64,000 nt of DNA from Deltaproteobacteria bacterium (GTDB lineage Bacteria > Myxococcota > Myxococcia > Myxococcales > SZAS-1), in NCBI GenBank assembly GCA_018266075.1, contig JAFEBB010000006.1, positions 62,001 to 126,000 on the forward strand, given 5' to 3'. Below are positions 19,797 through 28,325 of the stretch, in pieces. Numbering within the stretch: position 1 is the stretch's first letter; each line of letters opens with the position of its first letter. The notes beneath the pieces are model-generated. The model worked only from the letters and a program-made list of their open reading frames with translations, did not search any database and was not told where the DNA came from. The position numbers and the translations under genes are program-made.

Positions 19797-20270
19797 TCAG
19801 GCCGGGTAGAGCGCGTCGCGGAGGGCGGCCACGTCGCCCTTGAAGCCCGAGCCCTTGCCGAAGACCTTGTCCAGGACCTCGGCAAGCTGCTCGCCGCGCG
19901 CGTGCTTGAGGCAGAAGGCGAACTCGCGAAGCGCGTCGGTGAAGAGCCCCATCTCGCGGAAGGCCAGCGCCACCTGCAACCGCGTCTCGATGTCCGAGAT
20001 GTCGGTGACCTGATCGCCGAGCCCCTCCGCCATCTCTTCGAGGAATTCCTCCACGAGCTGACGGGGAGAGGACGGCGTCTCGTCGCCAGGATCCAGCTGC
20101 GACGCTCGCGTCGGCACTGGCGCGCTCCTTCCGAAGAGCGGGAGCAGCACGGGCAGCCGCGCCACCAGGCGCTCCACACATTTTCCACAGACGCCGTCGC
20201 TCGCCCCGGATCGAAGCGGCGCGACCTCGGGCTCTCGTTGACACAGTGCGCAGACGCTCACGCTCCCCAT
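19797..20270 (-). CDS. Zinc-finger protein with helical C-terminal domain
   Basis: A 157-residue protein. The N-terminus has two CxxC pairs (CALC and CGKC, about 20 residues apart), a zinc finger of the kind found on regulatory or adaptor proteins. Residues about 60-157 are helical and TPR-like (DIETRLQVALAFREMGLFTDALREFAF), ending ALRDALYPA. The role is unknown; an adaptor in signalling or proteolysis would fit. I chose the ATG at 20270 because it sits nearest the zinc finger; ATGs at 20273 and 20282 are equally possible and none has a good ribosome binding site. It is divergent from the receiver-TPR gene across 77 bp. Confidence 0.65.
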   Translation of the reverse strand: MGSVSVCALCQREPEVAPLRSGASDGVCGKCVERLVARLPVLLPLFGRSAPVPTRASQLDPGDETPSSPRQLVEEFLEEMAEGLGDQVTDISDIETRLQVALAFREMGLFTDALREFAFCLKHARGEQLAEVLDKVFGKGSGFKGDVAALRDALYPA

Positions 20271-20347
20271 CATCGCGCACATCAGGTGATGAATGGTGCG
20301 AGCAACGCCGCCTTTCCAGCCTCGACGCATCCGGGCAACATTCGCGG

Positions 20348-21604
20348 GTGGCTGCACTTCCCCCGAACGATGCGCCGTGTGTCCTCGTCGTCGACGACGA
20401 CCCGGCGGTCATCTACGCCGCGCGGGCGCTGCTGGCGCGCCGAGGCTGTCGGGTGGAGGCCGCGTTCAAGGGCCTGGATGCCGTGGCGCGGGCGCGGGCG
20501 GGTGGCGTGGAGGCCGTCCTGCTCGATGTGGAGATGCCCGAAGTGAATGGGCTGTCGGTGCTCGCCGAGCTGCGTGCGCTGGATCGCACGCCGCGCGTGG
20601 TGCTCATGACCGACGGGCCGTCGCAGGCTGCGCGCGAGGCCGTGGAGCGCGGCGAGGCGGTGGCGCTGCTGCGCAAGCCGGTCGACTTCGCGCACGCGCA
20701 CGCGCTGATCACCGGTCGCGTTCCCGAGCAGCCCATCGAGATCAAGCTGGATCCGAACCGTGCCGCGTATCCCACCGTTCGCGACGCGCTCGAGGGCCGC
20801 GCGCTGCAGCTCGCGCAGGAGGCGCCGCTGCCGCCGGGGACGCCGGTGACGGTGCGCGTGCCCCACGGCTCCCGACGGTCCATCGACGTGACCGGCACGG
20901 CGACCACCGCGCGCGGTGTGAAGCACCTGGTGGTCAAGCTCGCGCCGCTGACGCCGGCGGTTCGCGGCGAGCTGGGCGAGCTCTTGCGGCGGGGCGCGGG
21001 GGCGTCGTCGTCGCGGCCGCCGTCGCGAAAGCAGCCCGCAGTTCGCACTGCCAAGGAAGGCCGCGCCCGCGAGCTCTACCAGCGCGGCATGCGGCGCCTG
21101 GAGCAGGGGCGCTACGCGCAGGCCCAGCAGGATCTCGCCGGCGCGCGCGAGCTCGCCCAGAAGCCCGAGTACGCCGCTGCGGAGAAGCGCGCGCAGCAGC
21201 TGCTCGGCGCCACGCGTGCGCGGGCGCTCATCCGCAAGGCGCGCACGCTGGCCATCGCCGAGCCCCGTGAAGCCTTGGCGCAGCTCGAGGAGGCCATTCG
21301 ACTCGAGCCCGCGCGCGCATCCACCCACCTCGAGGCCGCCCAGCTCCTGCTCCAGCTCGGCGAAGACCTGCCTCGCGCCGAAGAGCGCCTGGGTGCGGCG
21401 ATCCACCTCGCGCCGAGCGACACCGTGCCTCGGCTTCACCTGGCGCGGCTCCTCGAGCGCACGGGCCGGATGCAGGAGGCGCTCTGGGCCTGCGATGCCG
21501 CGCTGTCGCTGTTCCCCGGCGACGCCGAGCTCCGTCAGACGAGCGAGCGGCTGCGGCGCAAGGTGAGCTCGCTGGCGGCGGTGCGCGGGCGCCGCGCGAG
21601 TTGA
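20348..21604 (+). CDS. Response regulator with middle domain and TPR repeats
   Basis: A 418-residue single-chain regulator without a DNA-binding domain. Residues 10-125 form a complete receiver: acidic triad DDD at 16-18, phospho-acceptor Asp60 in LLDVEMPEVNG, Thr88 and Lys110 in LLRKPVDF. Residues about 145-225 form a beta-rich domain that may be PilZ-like (PLPPGTPVTVRVP), though the RxxxR and DxSxxG signature is not obvious. From about 250 to 405 there are TPR-type helices (ALIRKARTLAIAEPREAL; SDTVPRLHLARLLERTGRM). The output is therefore probably protein-protein interaction. GTG at 20348 is the closest start before the receiver. No partner histidine kinase is nearby. Confidence 0.8.
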   Translation: MAALPPNDAPCVLVVDDDPAVIYAARALLARRGCRVEAAFKGLDAVARARAGGVEAVLLDVEMPEVNGLSVLAELRALDRTPRVVLMTDGPSQAAREAVERGEAVALLRKPVDFAHAHALITGRVPEQPIEIKLDPNRAAYPTVRDALEGRALQLAQEAPLPPGTPVTVRVPHGSRRSIDVTGTATTARGVKHLVVKLAPLTPAVRGELGELLRRGAGASSSRPPSRKQPAVRTAKEGRARELYQRGMRRLEQGRYAQAQQDLAGARELAQKPEYAAAEKRAQQLLGATRARALIRKARTLAIAEPREALAQLEEAIRLEPARASTHLEAAQLLLQLGEDLPRAEERLGAAIHLAPSDTVPRLHLARLLERTGRMQEALWACDAALSLFPGDAELRQTSERLRRKVSSLAAVRGRRAS

Positions 21605-21615
21605 TCGATCCAAAA

Positions 21616-21696
21616 AGTTCCTGGTTCCTGGTTCCCGGCGGAGCGCTCGGGAATCGACGCGCTCGAAAACCAACCGGGAGCGAGGAACCAGGAACT
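21616..21696. repeat. Inverted pair of 23-bp arms built from GTTCCTG heptamers
   Basis: Arms at 21616-21638 and 21674-21696 are reverse complements with two mismatches, separated by 35 bp. Each arm is itself a period-7 repeat (GTTCCTG, GTTCCTG, GTTCCCG on the left). The element fills most of the 146-bp gap between the receiver-TPR gene and the kinase gene. A long hairpin would form if it is transcribed. Confidence 0.75.
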
Positions 21697-21750
21697 GATT
21701 TCTTTTCGAGGTGCTTGCCCGGCACGCGGCGTGTTCGGCAGAGTCTCGCC

Positions 21751-22815
21751 ATGGCCGTGCGCAAGGTGGGCACCTGCGAAATCACCCGTGAGCTCGGCCG
21801 CGGCGGCATGGGCGTGGTCTACGAGGCCGAGCAGCCCATGCTCGGCCGCAAGGTCGCGGTGAAGGAGCTCCCCGCCGAGCTCGCCAAGAACAAAGAGTTC
21901 GTCGAGCGCTTCAAGCGCGAGGGCAAGGTGTACGCCTCGCTGCAGCACCAGGCGATCGTGGGCGTCTACGATCTCATCGAGAAGAACGACGCCTACTACC
22001 TCGTCACCGAGTTCGTGGACGGCGCCGACCTGCACAAGCTCATGCAGCAGGGCGGCCCGTTTCCGCCGGTGTGCGCGGCGATCGTCGGTGCGCGCGTGGC
22101 CGAGGCCCTCGATCACGTGCACTTCCACAAGCTGCTCCACCGCGACATCAAGCCGGCCAACGTGATGCTCTCCCGCTATGGCGAGGTGAAGCTCATGGAC
22201 TTCGGCATCGCCAAGGACCAGACCGCGGACGACCTCACCCGCGAGGGCCTGCTGGTGGGCAGCCCCAGCTACCTCGCGCCCGAGGTGCTCGGCGGCGAGC
22301 GCAATGACGCTCAGAGCGAGATCTGGGCGCTCGGCGTGATGCTCTATGAGCTCGTCACGGGGCAGAAGCCGTTCACCGGCAAAGACCAGGGCTCGCTCTT
22401 CCTCGCCATTCGTCGCGGGCGCTTCCCGCCGGTGCGCGGCGTGGCGCCGAACGTGCCCAGTCGCTTGGCGAGGGCGATCGAGCGCTGCCTCCGCGTGAAG
22501 GCGAAGGATCGTTGGCGCAGCGCCGCCGAGCTGGGCGCAGAGCTCGACATCTGCGCGGGCCGCTTCCTGCAGAACTTCCATCCGCAAGCGCGGCTCTTGA
22601 GCTTGATGGAGCAGCGCGGCTACGGGTTGCCCGTCGACAACCGCACCGCCATCGATGCGGGCTCGCTGATCATCACCATCGACGAGGACTCACGCTCGAT
22701 GCCCGCGCCCACGCGCTCGGCGGCGGAGCGTTGGGCCCGTGCGCTGGCCGCGACGGTGCTCGCCATGGCGGCTGCGTGCGCGGGCGTCGCGTACTGGCTG
22801 CACGTGAAGTCCTGA
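21751..22815 (+). CDS. Ser/Thr protein kinase, membrane anchored
   Basis: A 354-residue Hanks-type kinase. The domain covers about residues 8-260: glycine loop GRGGMGVV, Lys in VAVKEL, catalytic HRDIKPANV, DFG in LMDFGIAKD, and APEVL in the activation segment. A hydrophobic helix near the C-terminus (about 330-350, ATVLAMAAACAGVAYWL) is followed by only four residues, so this is a tail-anchored kinase with no extracytoplasmic sensor of its own. Signals must come from partners. The ATG at 21751 is chosen because upstream sequence is the inverted repeat; no ribosome binding site is present, and CAGAGT lies six bases before the start. Stands alone between the receiver-TPR and coiled-coil genes. 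Confidence 0.9.
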   Translation: MAVRKVGTCEITRELGRGGMGVVYEAEQPMLGRKVAVKELPAELAKNKEFVERFKREGKVYASLQHQAIVGVYDLIEKNDAYYLVTEFVDGADLHKLMQQGGPFPPVCAAIVGARVAEALDHVHFHKLLHRDIKPANVMLSRYGEVKLMDFGIAKDQTADDLTREGLLVGSPSYLAPEVLGGERNDAQSEIWALGVMLYELVTGQKPFTGKDQGSLFLAIRRGRFPPVRGVAPNVPSRLARAIERCLRVKAKDRWRSAAELGAELDICAGRFLQNFHPQARLLSLMEQRGYGLPVDNRTAIDAGSLIITIDEDSRSMPAPTRSAAERWARALAATVLAMAAACAGVAYWLHVKS

Positions 22816-22939
22816 GATCCAGACATATCTCGATGTAGGACTTCAGTTCTGGCGCCGCGGCGAAGTTCTGCTCTGCCCGAAGCGCGAATCCAGCCCGACT
22901 GTGCGCCGTGCAGCGACGTCGAAGATCACGCGCTGCGTT

Positions 22940-22969
22940 TTGAAGGGCGCGTGGGTAACTCCGTAGCAT
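22940..22969 (+). promoter_or_regulatory. Sigma70-like promoter for coiled-coil protein
   Basis: TTGAAG (22940-22945) and TAGCAT (22964-22969) are spaced by 18 bp, about 30 bp upstream of the ATG at 23000. The same -35 hexamer recurs before the DUF507 gene and the same -10 before the lysyl-oxidase-like gene. The remainder of the gap from 22816 shows no gene. Confidence 0.5.
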
Positions 22970-22999
22970 TCGGGTTCGTCCAACCAGGGGAGCCCCGAC

Positions 23000-24079
23000 A
23001 TGCCGATCATTCTCCTGGTCCACGCATCCCGCGAGCAGTCGGATCCGATCGCCCAGGCGCTGACGAAAGCGGGATGGACCGTGCGTCGCCACGCCGATGC
23101 GGCGAGCGCGTTGAAGGTCTCTTCGCCGAGCACGCTCGCGGGCGCGCTGATCTCCGAGACGCTCGCCGATGGCCCGGGCTACGCGCTCGTTGACCAGCTG
23201 CACGCGCTGCAGCCGCAGCTCCCGGTGGTGATGCTCGCCGCGCCCGGCCCCGCGCTCGACGCGCACAAGGCCTCGCCTGCAGCCGCGCGCGCGTACCTGG
23301 ACCCCGCGCTCGCGCCCAGTCAGGCGGCCAGCGAAGTGCTGCGCGCGGTGCGGACGCTGAAAGCCAACGCGCGTCCCACGTCGGGCGCCCAAGCGGTGCA
23401 GGCGGCGCTCCGCGAGCTCGACGCCCTCAAGCCTTCGACGGCGCGCTTGCCCACGCCGAAAGACGTCCCCAAGGCCGCCGCGCCCAACCCCTTGCACGCC
23501 AAGGTGCGCGAGCTCGAGTCGGAGGTGCTCACCCTCAAGCGGGCCTTGCAGGACAAGGACGCCAAGCACGCGCAGGCCGTCTCCGTGCAGGCGGAGATGG
23601 TGCGGCACCTGGAGCTCGCGCTGGAGGCGCTCACCGCGGACCTGAGCAACGTCGCCACCGGCTTCGCCCAGCAGCAGGACCGCGCTGGCGTGAGCGAGCA
23701 GCGACTCGAAGGCGCTGAGAAGCAGCTCGCCGCCGAGGTGACGCTCGCGCACGAGCTGCGCAAGGAGCTCGGCGAGGCGCGCGGTCAGCTGCTCGCGGCC
23801 GAGCTCGACAACCTGGGGATGCGCGAGGCGTTGACCCGCGCGGTCACCGACGCGAGCGCGCTGCACGAGCGCGCGCTCCTCGCCGACGGCCAGCGCGACG
23901 AGCTCATCCGCTCGCTGTCGGCGTCGACGGCGCGGGCCACGCAGCTGGAGAGCGAGCTTCGCGACGCGAGCGCCGAGAAGGCGCATCTGAAAGACGAGCT
24001 GGGCCGGCTGAAGGAGAAGCTGCGCCGCGCGGAGGCTGCGCTCGATTCCGGCGCGCCGCGCGTGGCCGCAGCGAAGTAG
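23000..24079 (+). CDS. Receiver-like protein with long coiled coil
   Basis: A 359-residue protein. Residues 1-120 have the fold pattern of a response-regulator receiver (IILLVHASREQSDPIAQALTKAG, LPVVMLAAPG) but the acidic pocket is replaced by H-A-S and the phospho-acceptor position by an Ala/Ser segment, so it is a degenerate receiver that cannot be phosphorylated in the usual way. From about 165 to 350 the sequence is a long heptad-rich coiled coil (VRELESEVLTLKRALQDKD and onwards) ending in a short Ala/Lys tail. AGGGGAG eight bases before the ATG supports the start. The architecture recalls FrzS/AgmR-type myxobacterial polarity and motility factors, but that link is only by analogy. Confidence 0.7.
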   Translation: MPIILLVHASREQSDPIAQALTKAGWTVRRHADAASALKVSSPSTLAGALISETLADGPGYALVDQLHALQPQLPVVMLAAPGPALDAHKASPAAARAYLDPALAPSQAASEVLRAVRTLKANARPTSGAQAVQAALRELDALKPSTARLPTPKDVPKAAAPNPLHAKVRELESEVLTLKRALQDKDAKHAQAVSVQAEMVRHLELALEALTADLSNVATGFAQQQDRAGVSEQRLEGAEKQLAAEVTLAHELRKELGEARGQLLAAELDNLGMREALTRAVTDASALHERALLADGQRDELIRSLSASTARATQLESELRDASAEKAHLKDELGRLKEKLRRAEAALDSGAPRVAAAK

Positions 24080-24085
24080 CGCCGC

Positions 24086-24712
24086 TCAGTGCGTGAGCGG
24101 GATCTCCGCCAGCGCGTAGCGGTTGTTGCCGTCGTTCTTCACCTGGCCCGCGTTGGTGAGCGTCATGCGCGTGTCGTGCTGCGGGTCGTAGAAGCCCATC
24201 CACACGATGGCCGCGTTCGACTGCTCGAAGCCGTTGAGCGTCACCGGGAACTGGTCGTGGATCACCTCGCCCGGCTTCCACTGGGTCATGGGCAGCTTGT
24301 GGCCCGCGGGCCAGTGGTCGCCGTTGGCGCGCACCGGCTTGCCCTCGGAGTCATCGACGTGCACGAACATCATCTCGTCGGAGTTGATGGTCTGGGTGGC
24401 GCGCAGGAAGACGTCCACCATCACCTGTTGGCCGGGCTGCGCGGTGGCCGGCGTGATCTTGTAGGCCACCACCTGGAGCGCGCCGTCGAAGATGGCGCCC
24501 GCAGGCTTGGGCTGCTCGTTGTTCGCGGCGGGCATCGGCGTCGGCGCGGGCGTGGGGCTCGCGCTCTGCGACGACGCGGACGAATCGCTCGCCTGCGGCG
24601 CCTGCTGCTGGGTGCTGGTGAGCGGGCCGCGGGGCATGCCCTTGTGGGCGTCGGGCGACTCCTCGATGCAGGCGGCGAGGAGCAGCGTGGCGAGCAGGGC
24701 GGTCTTTCGCAT
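24086..24712 (-). CDS. Lipoprotein with C-terminal beta-sandwich domain
   Basis: A 208-residue lipoprotein: MRKTALLATLLLAACIEE has the lipobox LAAC. Residues 25-70 are a low-complexity Ser/Gln/Pro/Ala linker. The C-terminal domain (VMVDVFLRATQTINSDEMMF, FPVTLNGFEQSN) is beta rich and resembles the small sandwich often attached to membrane glycosyltransferases. Function unknown. It is divergent from ftsY across 101 bp. The start lacks a Shine-Dalgarno sequence and lies six bases after TAGAAC, suggesting a leaderless mRNA. Confidence 0.7.
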   Translation of the reverse strand: MRKTALLATLLLAACIEESPDAHKGMPRGPLTSTQQQAPQASDSSASSQSASPTPAPTPMPAANNEQPKPAGAIFDGALQVVAYKITPATAQPGQQVMVDVFLRATQTINSDEMMFVHVDDSEGKPVRANGDHWPAGHKLPMTQWKPGEVIHDQFPVTLNGFEQSNAAIVWMGFYDPQHDTRMTLTNAGQVKNDGNNRYALAEIPLTH

Positions 24713-24718
24713 GGGGGC

Positions 24719-24748
24719 GTTCTAGCGCCTCGGCCCGGGTGGTGTCAG
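24719..24748 (-). promoter_or_regulatory. Promoter CTGACA-N18-TAGAAC, apparently leaderless
   Basis: On the minus strand CTGACA (24743-24748) and TAGAAC (24719-24724) are spaced by 18 bp. The -10 box ends six bases before the lipoprotein ATG at 24712, so transcription should begin at or next to the start codon. Confidence 0.5.
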
Positions 24749-24777
24749 CAGCGGAGCGGACGACCCGTGCGAGCCGC

Positions 24778-24806
24778 TTTACTTGGCGCAGACGCGTTTA
24801 TATAGC
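24778..24806 (+). promoter_or_regulatory. Promoter TTTACT-N17-TATAGC for ftsY, apparently leaderless
   Basis: TTTACT (24778-24783) and TATAGC (24801-24806) are spaced by 17 bp. The -10 box ends seven bases before the ATG of ftsY, leaving no room for a leader or ribosome binding site. It is back to back with the lipoprotein promoter; their -35 boxes are about 30 bp apart. Confidence 0.5.
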
Positions 24807-24813
24807 GCGCGAC

Positions 24814-26250
24814 ATGGCCGACCCCGCGCTTGTGCCTGCCCCCACCACGCCGACCGTCCAGGCGCCTGCCCCGGTGCCGACGCCGCCGAGCGCATTGCCA
24901 CTTTCCACGCCGGTGTTCGTCGCGGTGGTCATCGCGGTGGCCCTGCTGCTCGTGGTCGTCCTCGCGCGCCTCGGCCGCAAGGCCCCCGAGCTTCCGGCCA
25001 AGGAGGCCGAGAAGCTCCCCGCGCCGCCCGAGCGCATCCCCGAGATCCCGCTCGAGCTGCCGCCGAGCGAGGCGCTGCAGAAGGCCGAGGCCGAGCTCGT
25101 CCGCCAGCAGGGCGAGCGCGACGGCCTGCGCGCCAAGGGCCTCGACGACAAGAGCGAGGACTTCAAGAAGGCCGAATACCGGGTCAAGAAGGCGCAGGAG
25201 TCGGTCGACCGCGAGCGAAAGCGGGTCGAAGCCGAAGCGCGCGCGAAGGCCGAAGCCGAGGCGAAGGCCCGCGAGGCCGCTGAAGCCGCCGCGAAGAAGG
25301 CCGCCGAAGAAGAGGCCCAGCGCAAGCGCGTGGAGGCCGTGGCCGGCAAGACGCTCGCCGAGGGCCTGGACAAGACGCGCGCCGGCTTCATGGGCAAGCT
25401 GGGCGCGCTCTTTGGCGCCCAGAAGCAGGTCGACGAGAAGACGCTCGCGGAGCTGGAGGAGATCCTCTTCACCGCGGACATCGGCGTGAAGACCGCGACC
25501 GATCTCTTCGAGGTCGCGCGCGAGCGCGTGAAGAAGAAGGAGCTCGCCGACGGCGACAAGCTCAAGGGCGCGCTCCGCGGAGAGATCGAGCGCATCCTGG
25601 CGCTGCCCGGCGCGGGCGCCATCCCCGCACCTTCCGGCAAGCCGCTGGTGATCATGGTCGTCGGCGTGAACGGAGCAGGGAAGACCACCACCATCGGCAA
25701 GCTCTCGGCGCAGTACGTGAGCCAGGGCAAGAAGGTCATCCTCGGCGCCGGCGACACCTTCCGCGCCGCCGCCACCGAGCAGCTCGAGGTCTGGGCCGGC
25801 CGCGCGGGCGTGCCCATCATCAAGGGGCTCGAGAACAGCGATCCGGGCGCCGTCGTGTTCGACGCGGTGAAGAAGGGCGCCACCGATCAGGCCGACGTCG
25901 TGATCTGCGACACCGCCGGCCGCCTGCACACCAAGGCTCCGCTGATGGAGGAGCTCAAGAAGGTGAAGCGGGTGATGGACAAGGCCGTGGTGGGCGCGCC
26001 GCACGAGGTGCTGCTGGTCCTCGACGCGACCAACGGCCAGAACGCCATCGCCCAGGCGCGGCAGTTCCACGAGGCGCTGGGCGTGACCGGCATCGCGCTC
26101 ACCAAGCTCGATGGCACCGCCAAGGGCGGCGTGATCATCGGCATCTGCGACGAGCTGAAGATCCCCGTGCGCTACGTGGGCGTGGGCGAGGCGATCGAAG
26201 ACCTGCGCGCCTTCGAGCCTCACGAATTCGTACAAGCCCTCTTCACGTAG
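24814..26250 (+). CDS. ftsY: Signal recognition particle receptor FtsY
   Basis: A 478-residue SRP receptor GTPase, which docks SRP-ribosome complexes at the membrane. Residues 31-52 form a genuine membrane helix (VFVAVVIAVALLLVVVLARL), so unlike E. coli FtsY it should be an integral membrane protein. Residues 60-180 are a charged Ala/Glu/Lys coiled coil (A domain). The NG domain follows from about 185: Walker A GVNGAGKTTTIGK at 284-296, GDTFRAAATEQL, DTAGRLH and TKLDGTAKGG are all intact. The ATG at 24814 sits seven bases after TATAGC with no ribosome binding site. Divergent from a lipoprotein gene. Identification is secure. Confidence 0.95.
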   Translation: MADPALVPAPTTPTVQAPAPVPTPPSALPLSTPVFVAVVIAVALLLVVVLARLGRKAPELPAKEAEKLPAPPERIPEIPLELPPSEALQKAEAELVRQQGERDGLRAKGLDDKSEDFKKAEYRVKKAQESVDRERKRVEAEARAKAEAEAKAREAAEAAAKKAAEEEAQRKRVEAVAGKTLAEGLDKTRAGFMGKLGALFGAQKQVDEKTLAELEEILFTADIGVKTATDLFEVARERVKKKELADGDKLKGALRGEIERILALPGAGAIPAPSGKPLVIMVVGVNGAGKTTTIGKLSAQYVSQGKKVILGAGDTFRAAATEQLEVWAGRAGVPIIKGLENSDPGAVVFDAVKKGATDQADVVICDTAGRLHTKAPLMEELKKVKRVMDKAVVGAPHEVLLVLDATNGQNAIAQARQFHEALGVTGIALTKLDGTAKGGVIIGICDELKIPVRYVGVGEAIEDLRAFEPHEFVQALFT

Positions 26251-26295
26251 GACGATTCACCGGGCTGCCACGTGCGCGCGAGACGGTGGGCGTGC

Positions 26296-26301
26296 TAGAG
26301 C
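26296..26301 (+). promoter_or_regulatory. -10-like TAGAGC six bases before an ATG
   Basis: TAGAGC ends six bases before the start of the phosphoesterase lipoprotein, which has no Shine-Dalgarno sequence. No convincing -35 box. Weak candidate for a leaderless start. Confidence 0.25.
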
Positions 26302-26307
26302 CCGCCC

Positions 26308-27855
26308 ATGCGAACGTTCTCTCGCTCCCTGTTCTGCGCCTTCGTGGCCCTCGCCGCCTGCGGTAAGGACCAGAAGGTCGTCCAGACCAACGCTTCGTCC
26401 AATGCGGCGAACGGCTCCGGAACCTCGGGCAGCCACGGCAGCACCGGCGGATCCGAGACCGGCGCCACGGGCGGATCGACGACGGGCAGCAGCGGAAGCC
26501 ACGGCGCGTCGACGGGCAGCTCGGGCAGCCACGGCTCGACGACGGCCAGCAGCGCAGCGGCGTCGACGGGGAGCAGTGGCAGCAGCGGCACCAGCACCAG
26601 CTCCACCGGCAGCAGTGGCGCAACGAGCGGCAGCAGCGGCAGCTCCACCGGCGGGACGACGGGCTCGATCGATCACCTGGTGATCATCGTCCTCGAGAAC
26701 CACACCTTCGACTCCATGTTCGCGAAGTTCCCCGGCGCTGAGGGCAAGAGCCACTTCGTCTTCGACGGCGGCGTGACCATCGACGCCCAGCCCGCGCCCG
26801 ACGCGCCTTCGCACGACATGTGCCACGCCCACAGCTGCGCGCTGGCGGACTGGAACAACGGCGCGATGGATGGCTGGGTCAACAACGGCGACCAGCAGCA
26901 GTACGGCGACTTCCAGGCCTTCTCGCAGTACGACGGCAGCAGCATCCCGGGCTTCTGGGCCCTGGCGTCGAACTACGGCCTCGCGGACCACTACTTCTCC
27001 TCGATGCTCGGGCCGAGCTTCCCCGGGCACACCTTCTTGCTCGCGGCGCAGGCCGGCGGGGCGCTCGACAACCCGAGTGCCAACCTGATCTTCAACAGCC
27101 TGCCGCTTTGGGGCTGCGACGATCCCTCCACGAGCACCGTGGATGTGGAGCCCACGACCGGCAACTGCGGCACGAGCGCTCCGTTCCCGTGCTTCAACAT
27201 CCCCAGCGCGCCGGACACGCTGCAGTCGCAGTACACCTGGAAGTTCTATGGCACCGGACTGAACTTCCTGGGTACGTCGATCGTGTGGAGCATGTTCGAC
27301 GCCATCAAGCCCATCCACGACGGCTCGGAGTGGGGCAACGTGGTCACCTACGACCAGTTCGAGCAGGACATCCAGAATGGCACGCTGCCGAATGTCACCT
27401 GGCTCGTCGACCAGGACCTCAACAGCGGCCACCCGCCGTTCTCCATGTGCTCGAGCGACACCTGGGCCACGCACTACACCAACGACATCATCAACTCGCC
27501 GTACTGGGACCACGCCGCGGTGATCATCACCTGGGACGACTTCGGCGGCTGGTACGACCACGTGCCGCCGCCCACGCAGTACGGCTGCGACCTCACCCAC
27601 CCGTACGGACTCGGCTTCCGCCTGCCGGCGATCATCGTTTCACCCTGGGTGAAGCACGGGGTGTTCCACGGCGTGACCGAGCAGGCGAGCATCCCGCGGC
27701 TCATCGAGGAGCTCTTTGGCGCGCCGGGCGCCGTGGGCACGCTGCACCGCCAGGACGCGCGCGCGCGCGACGACGTGGCCGGCTCGCTCCTCGACGCCTT
27801 CGACTTCAGCCAGCAGCCGCTCCCGGCCAACCCGGCGACCGAGAGCTGCCCCTAG
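26308..27855 (+). CDS. Secreted phosphoesterase (phospholipase C/acid phosphatase family) lipoprotein
   Basis: A 515-residue lipoprotein (lipobox LAAC in [19 protein letters not shown]). Residues 30-118 are a low-complexity linker of Ser, Gly, Thr and His. The rest is a phosphoesterase of the bacterial phospholipase C/AcpA type: the nucleophile region [37 protein letters not shown], and the metal-binding [16 protein letters not shown] near the C-terminus, all conserved. It should hydrolyse phosphate esters on the cell surface; phospholipid versus small-substrate preference cannot be told. The linker would hold the enzyme away from the membrane. It lies between ftsY and a convergent roadblock-like gene. 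Confidence 0.85.
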   Translation: MRTFSRSLFCAFVALAACGKDQKVVQTNASSNAANGSGTSGSHGSTGGSETGATGGSTTGSSGSHGASTGSSGSHGSTTASSAAASTGSSGSSGTSTSSTGSSGATSGSSGSSTGGTTGSIDHLVIIVLENHTFDSMFAKFPGAEGKSHFVFDGGVTIDAQPAPDAPSHDMCHAHSCALADWNNGAMDGWVNNGDQQQYGDFQAFSQYDGSSIPGFWALASNYGLADHYFSSMLGPSFPGHTFLLAAQAGGALDNPSANLIFNSLPLWGCDDPSTSTVDVEPTTGNCGTSAPFPCFNIPSAPDTLQSQYTWKFYGTGLNFLGTSIVWSMFDAIKPIHDGSEWGNVVTYDQFEQDIQNGTLPNVTWLVDQDLNSGHPPFSMCSSDTWATHYTNDIINSPYWDHAAVIITWDDFGGWYDHVPPPTQYGCDLTHPYGLGFRLPAIIVSPWVKHGVFHGVTEQASIPRLIEELFGAPGAVGTLHRQDARARDDVAGSLLDAFDFSQQPLPANPATESCP

Positions 27856-27858
27856 CGA

Positions 27859-28194
27859 TCAGGCAGCCAGGATGCGCCGCGCGCCGTAGACCGCGTCCAC
27901 CAGCGGGGCAGCGCTGCCCTCGCCGAGCGCGCCCACGTAGAGCGTGCGGTCCATGAAGCGGAAGGGCACGTGCGTCACCTTGCCGTGCGTCGCGTGGCGG
28001 CGCGCGTGGAGCAGATTTGCCGCCAGCGCCCGCGCGTCCACGTCGTCGTTGCTCGAGGCGCCCACCAGGAAGCCCAGCTCGTCGGCGACGATCATCGCCG
28101 CGTAGCCGCCGCGCGCACGGCAGGCATCGAGCAGCAGGGTGAGCGCCTGGACGGGGGCGTCCGAGCGGCGGTTGCGGCGGTTGGTGCGATCCAT
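27859..28194 (-). CDS. Roadblock/LC7-like small protein
   Basis: A 111-residue protein with the MglB/roadblock pattern: an N-terminal helix ALTLLLDACRARGGYAA, then strand-turn-strand MIVADELGFLVGASSNDDVDA, helix ARALAANLLHA and a last strand region TLYVGALGEG. Such proteins regulate small Ras-like GTPases in myxobacterial polarity, but no GTPase gene is adjacent. AAGGAG seven bases before the ATG at 28194 settles the start. The gap to the convergent phosphoesterase is 3 bp. Assignment rests on pattern only. Confidence 0.6.
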   Translation of the reverse strand: MDRTNRRNRRSDAPVQALTLLLDACRARGGYAAMIVADELGFLVGASSNDDVDARALAANLLHARRHATHGKVTHVPFRFMDRTLYVGALGEGSAAPLVDAVYGARRILAA

Positions 28195-28247
28195 TCCGGG
28201 CTCCTTGGGCGCCGCGTTCGGGGCGCCTGTAGCAGTCTGTTGCCGAC

Positions 28248-28312
28248 TTTTTCGCGCTCGCAATTTTTCGGCCGCTCGCTCGGCTTTCCCTTGCGGCCGA
28301 ACGCGGTAGTCT
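28248..28312. promoter_or_regulatory. Control region upstream of the Na/Pi cotransporter
   Basis: Contains TTTTTCG twice (28248-28254 and 28264-28270), a perfect 8-bp inverted repeat TTCGGCCG/CGGCCGAA (28267-28274 and 28294-28301), and a possible -10 box TAGTCT at 28307-28312. A phosphate-dependent operator would make sense here, but the sequence does not match the enteric Pho box. Confidence 0.3.
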
Positions 28313-28325
28313 CGGACTCGCTTCG

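Noticed and set aside
22816-22999. A possible tRNA because of a GGTTCG-like segment in the gap before the coiled-coil gene.
   Set aside because: No acceptor stem or anticodon arm can be drawn around it, and the region carries a convincing promoter instead.
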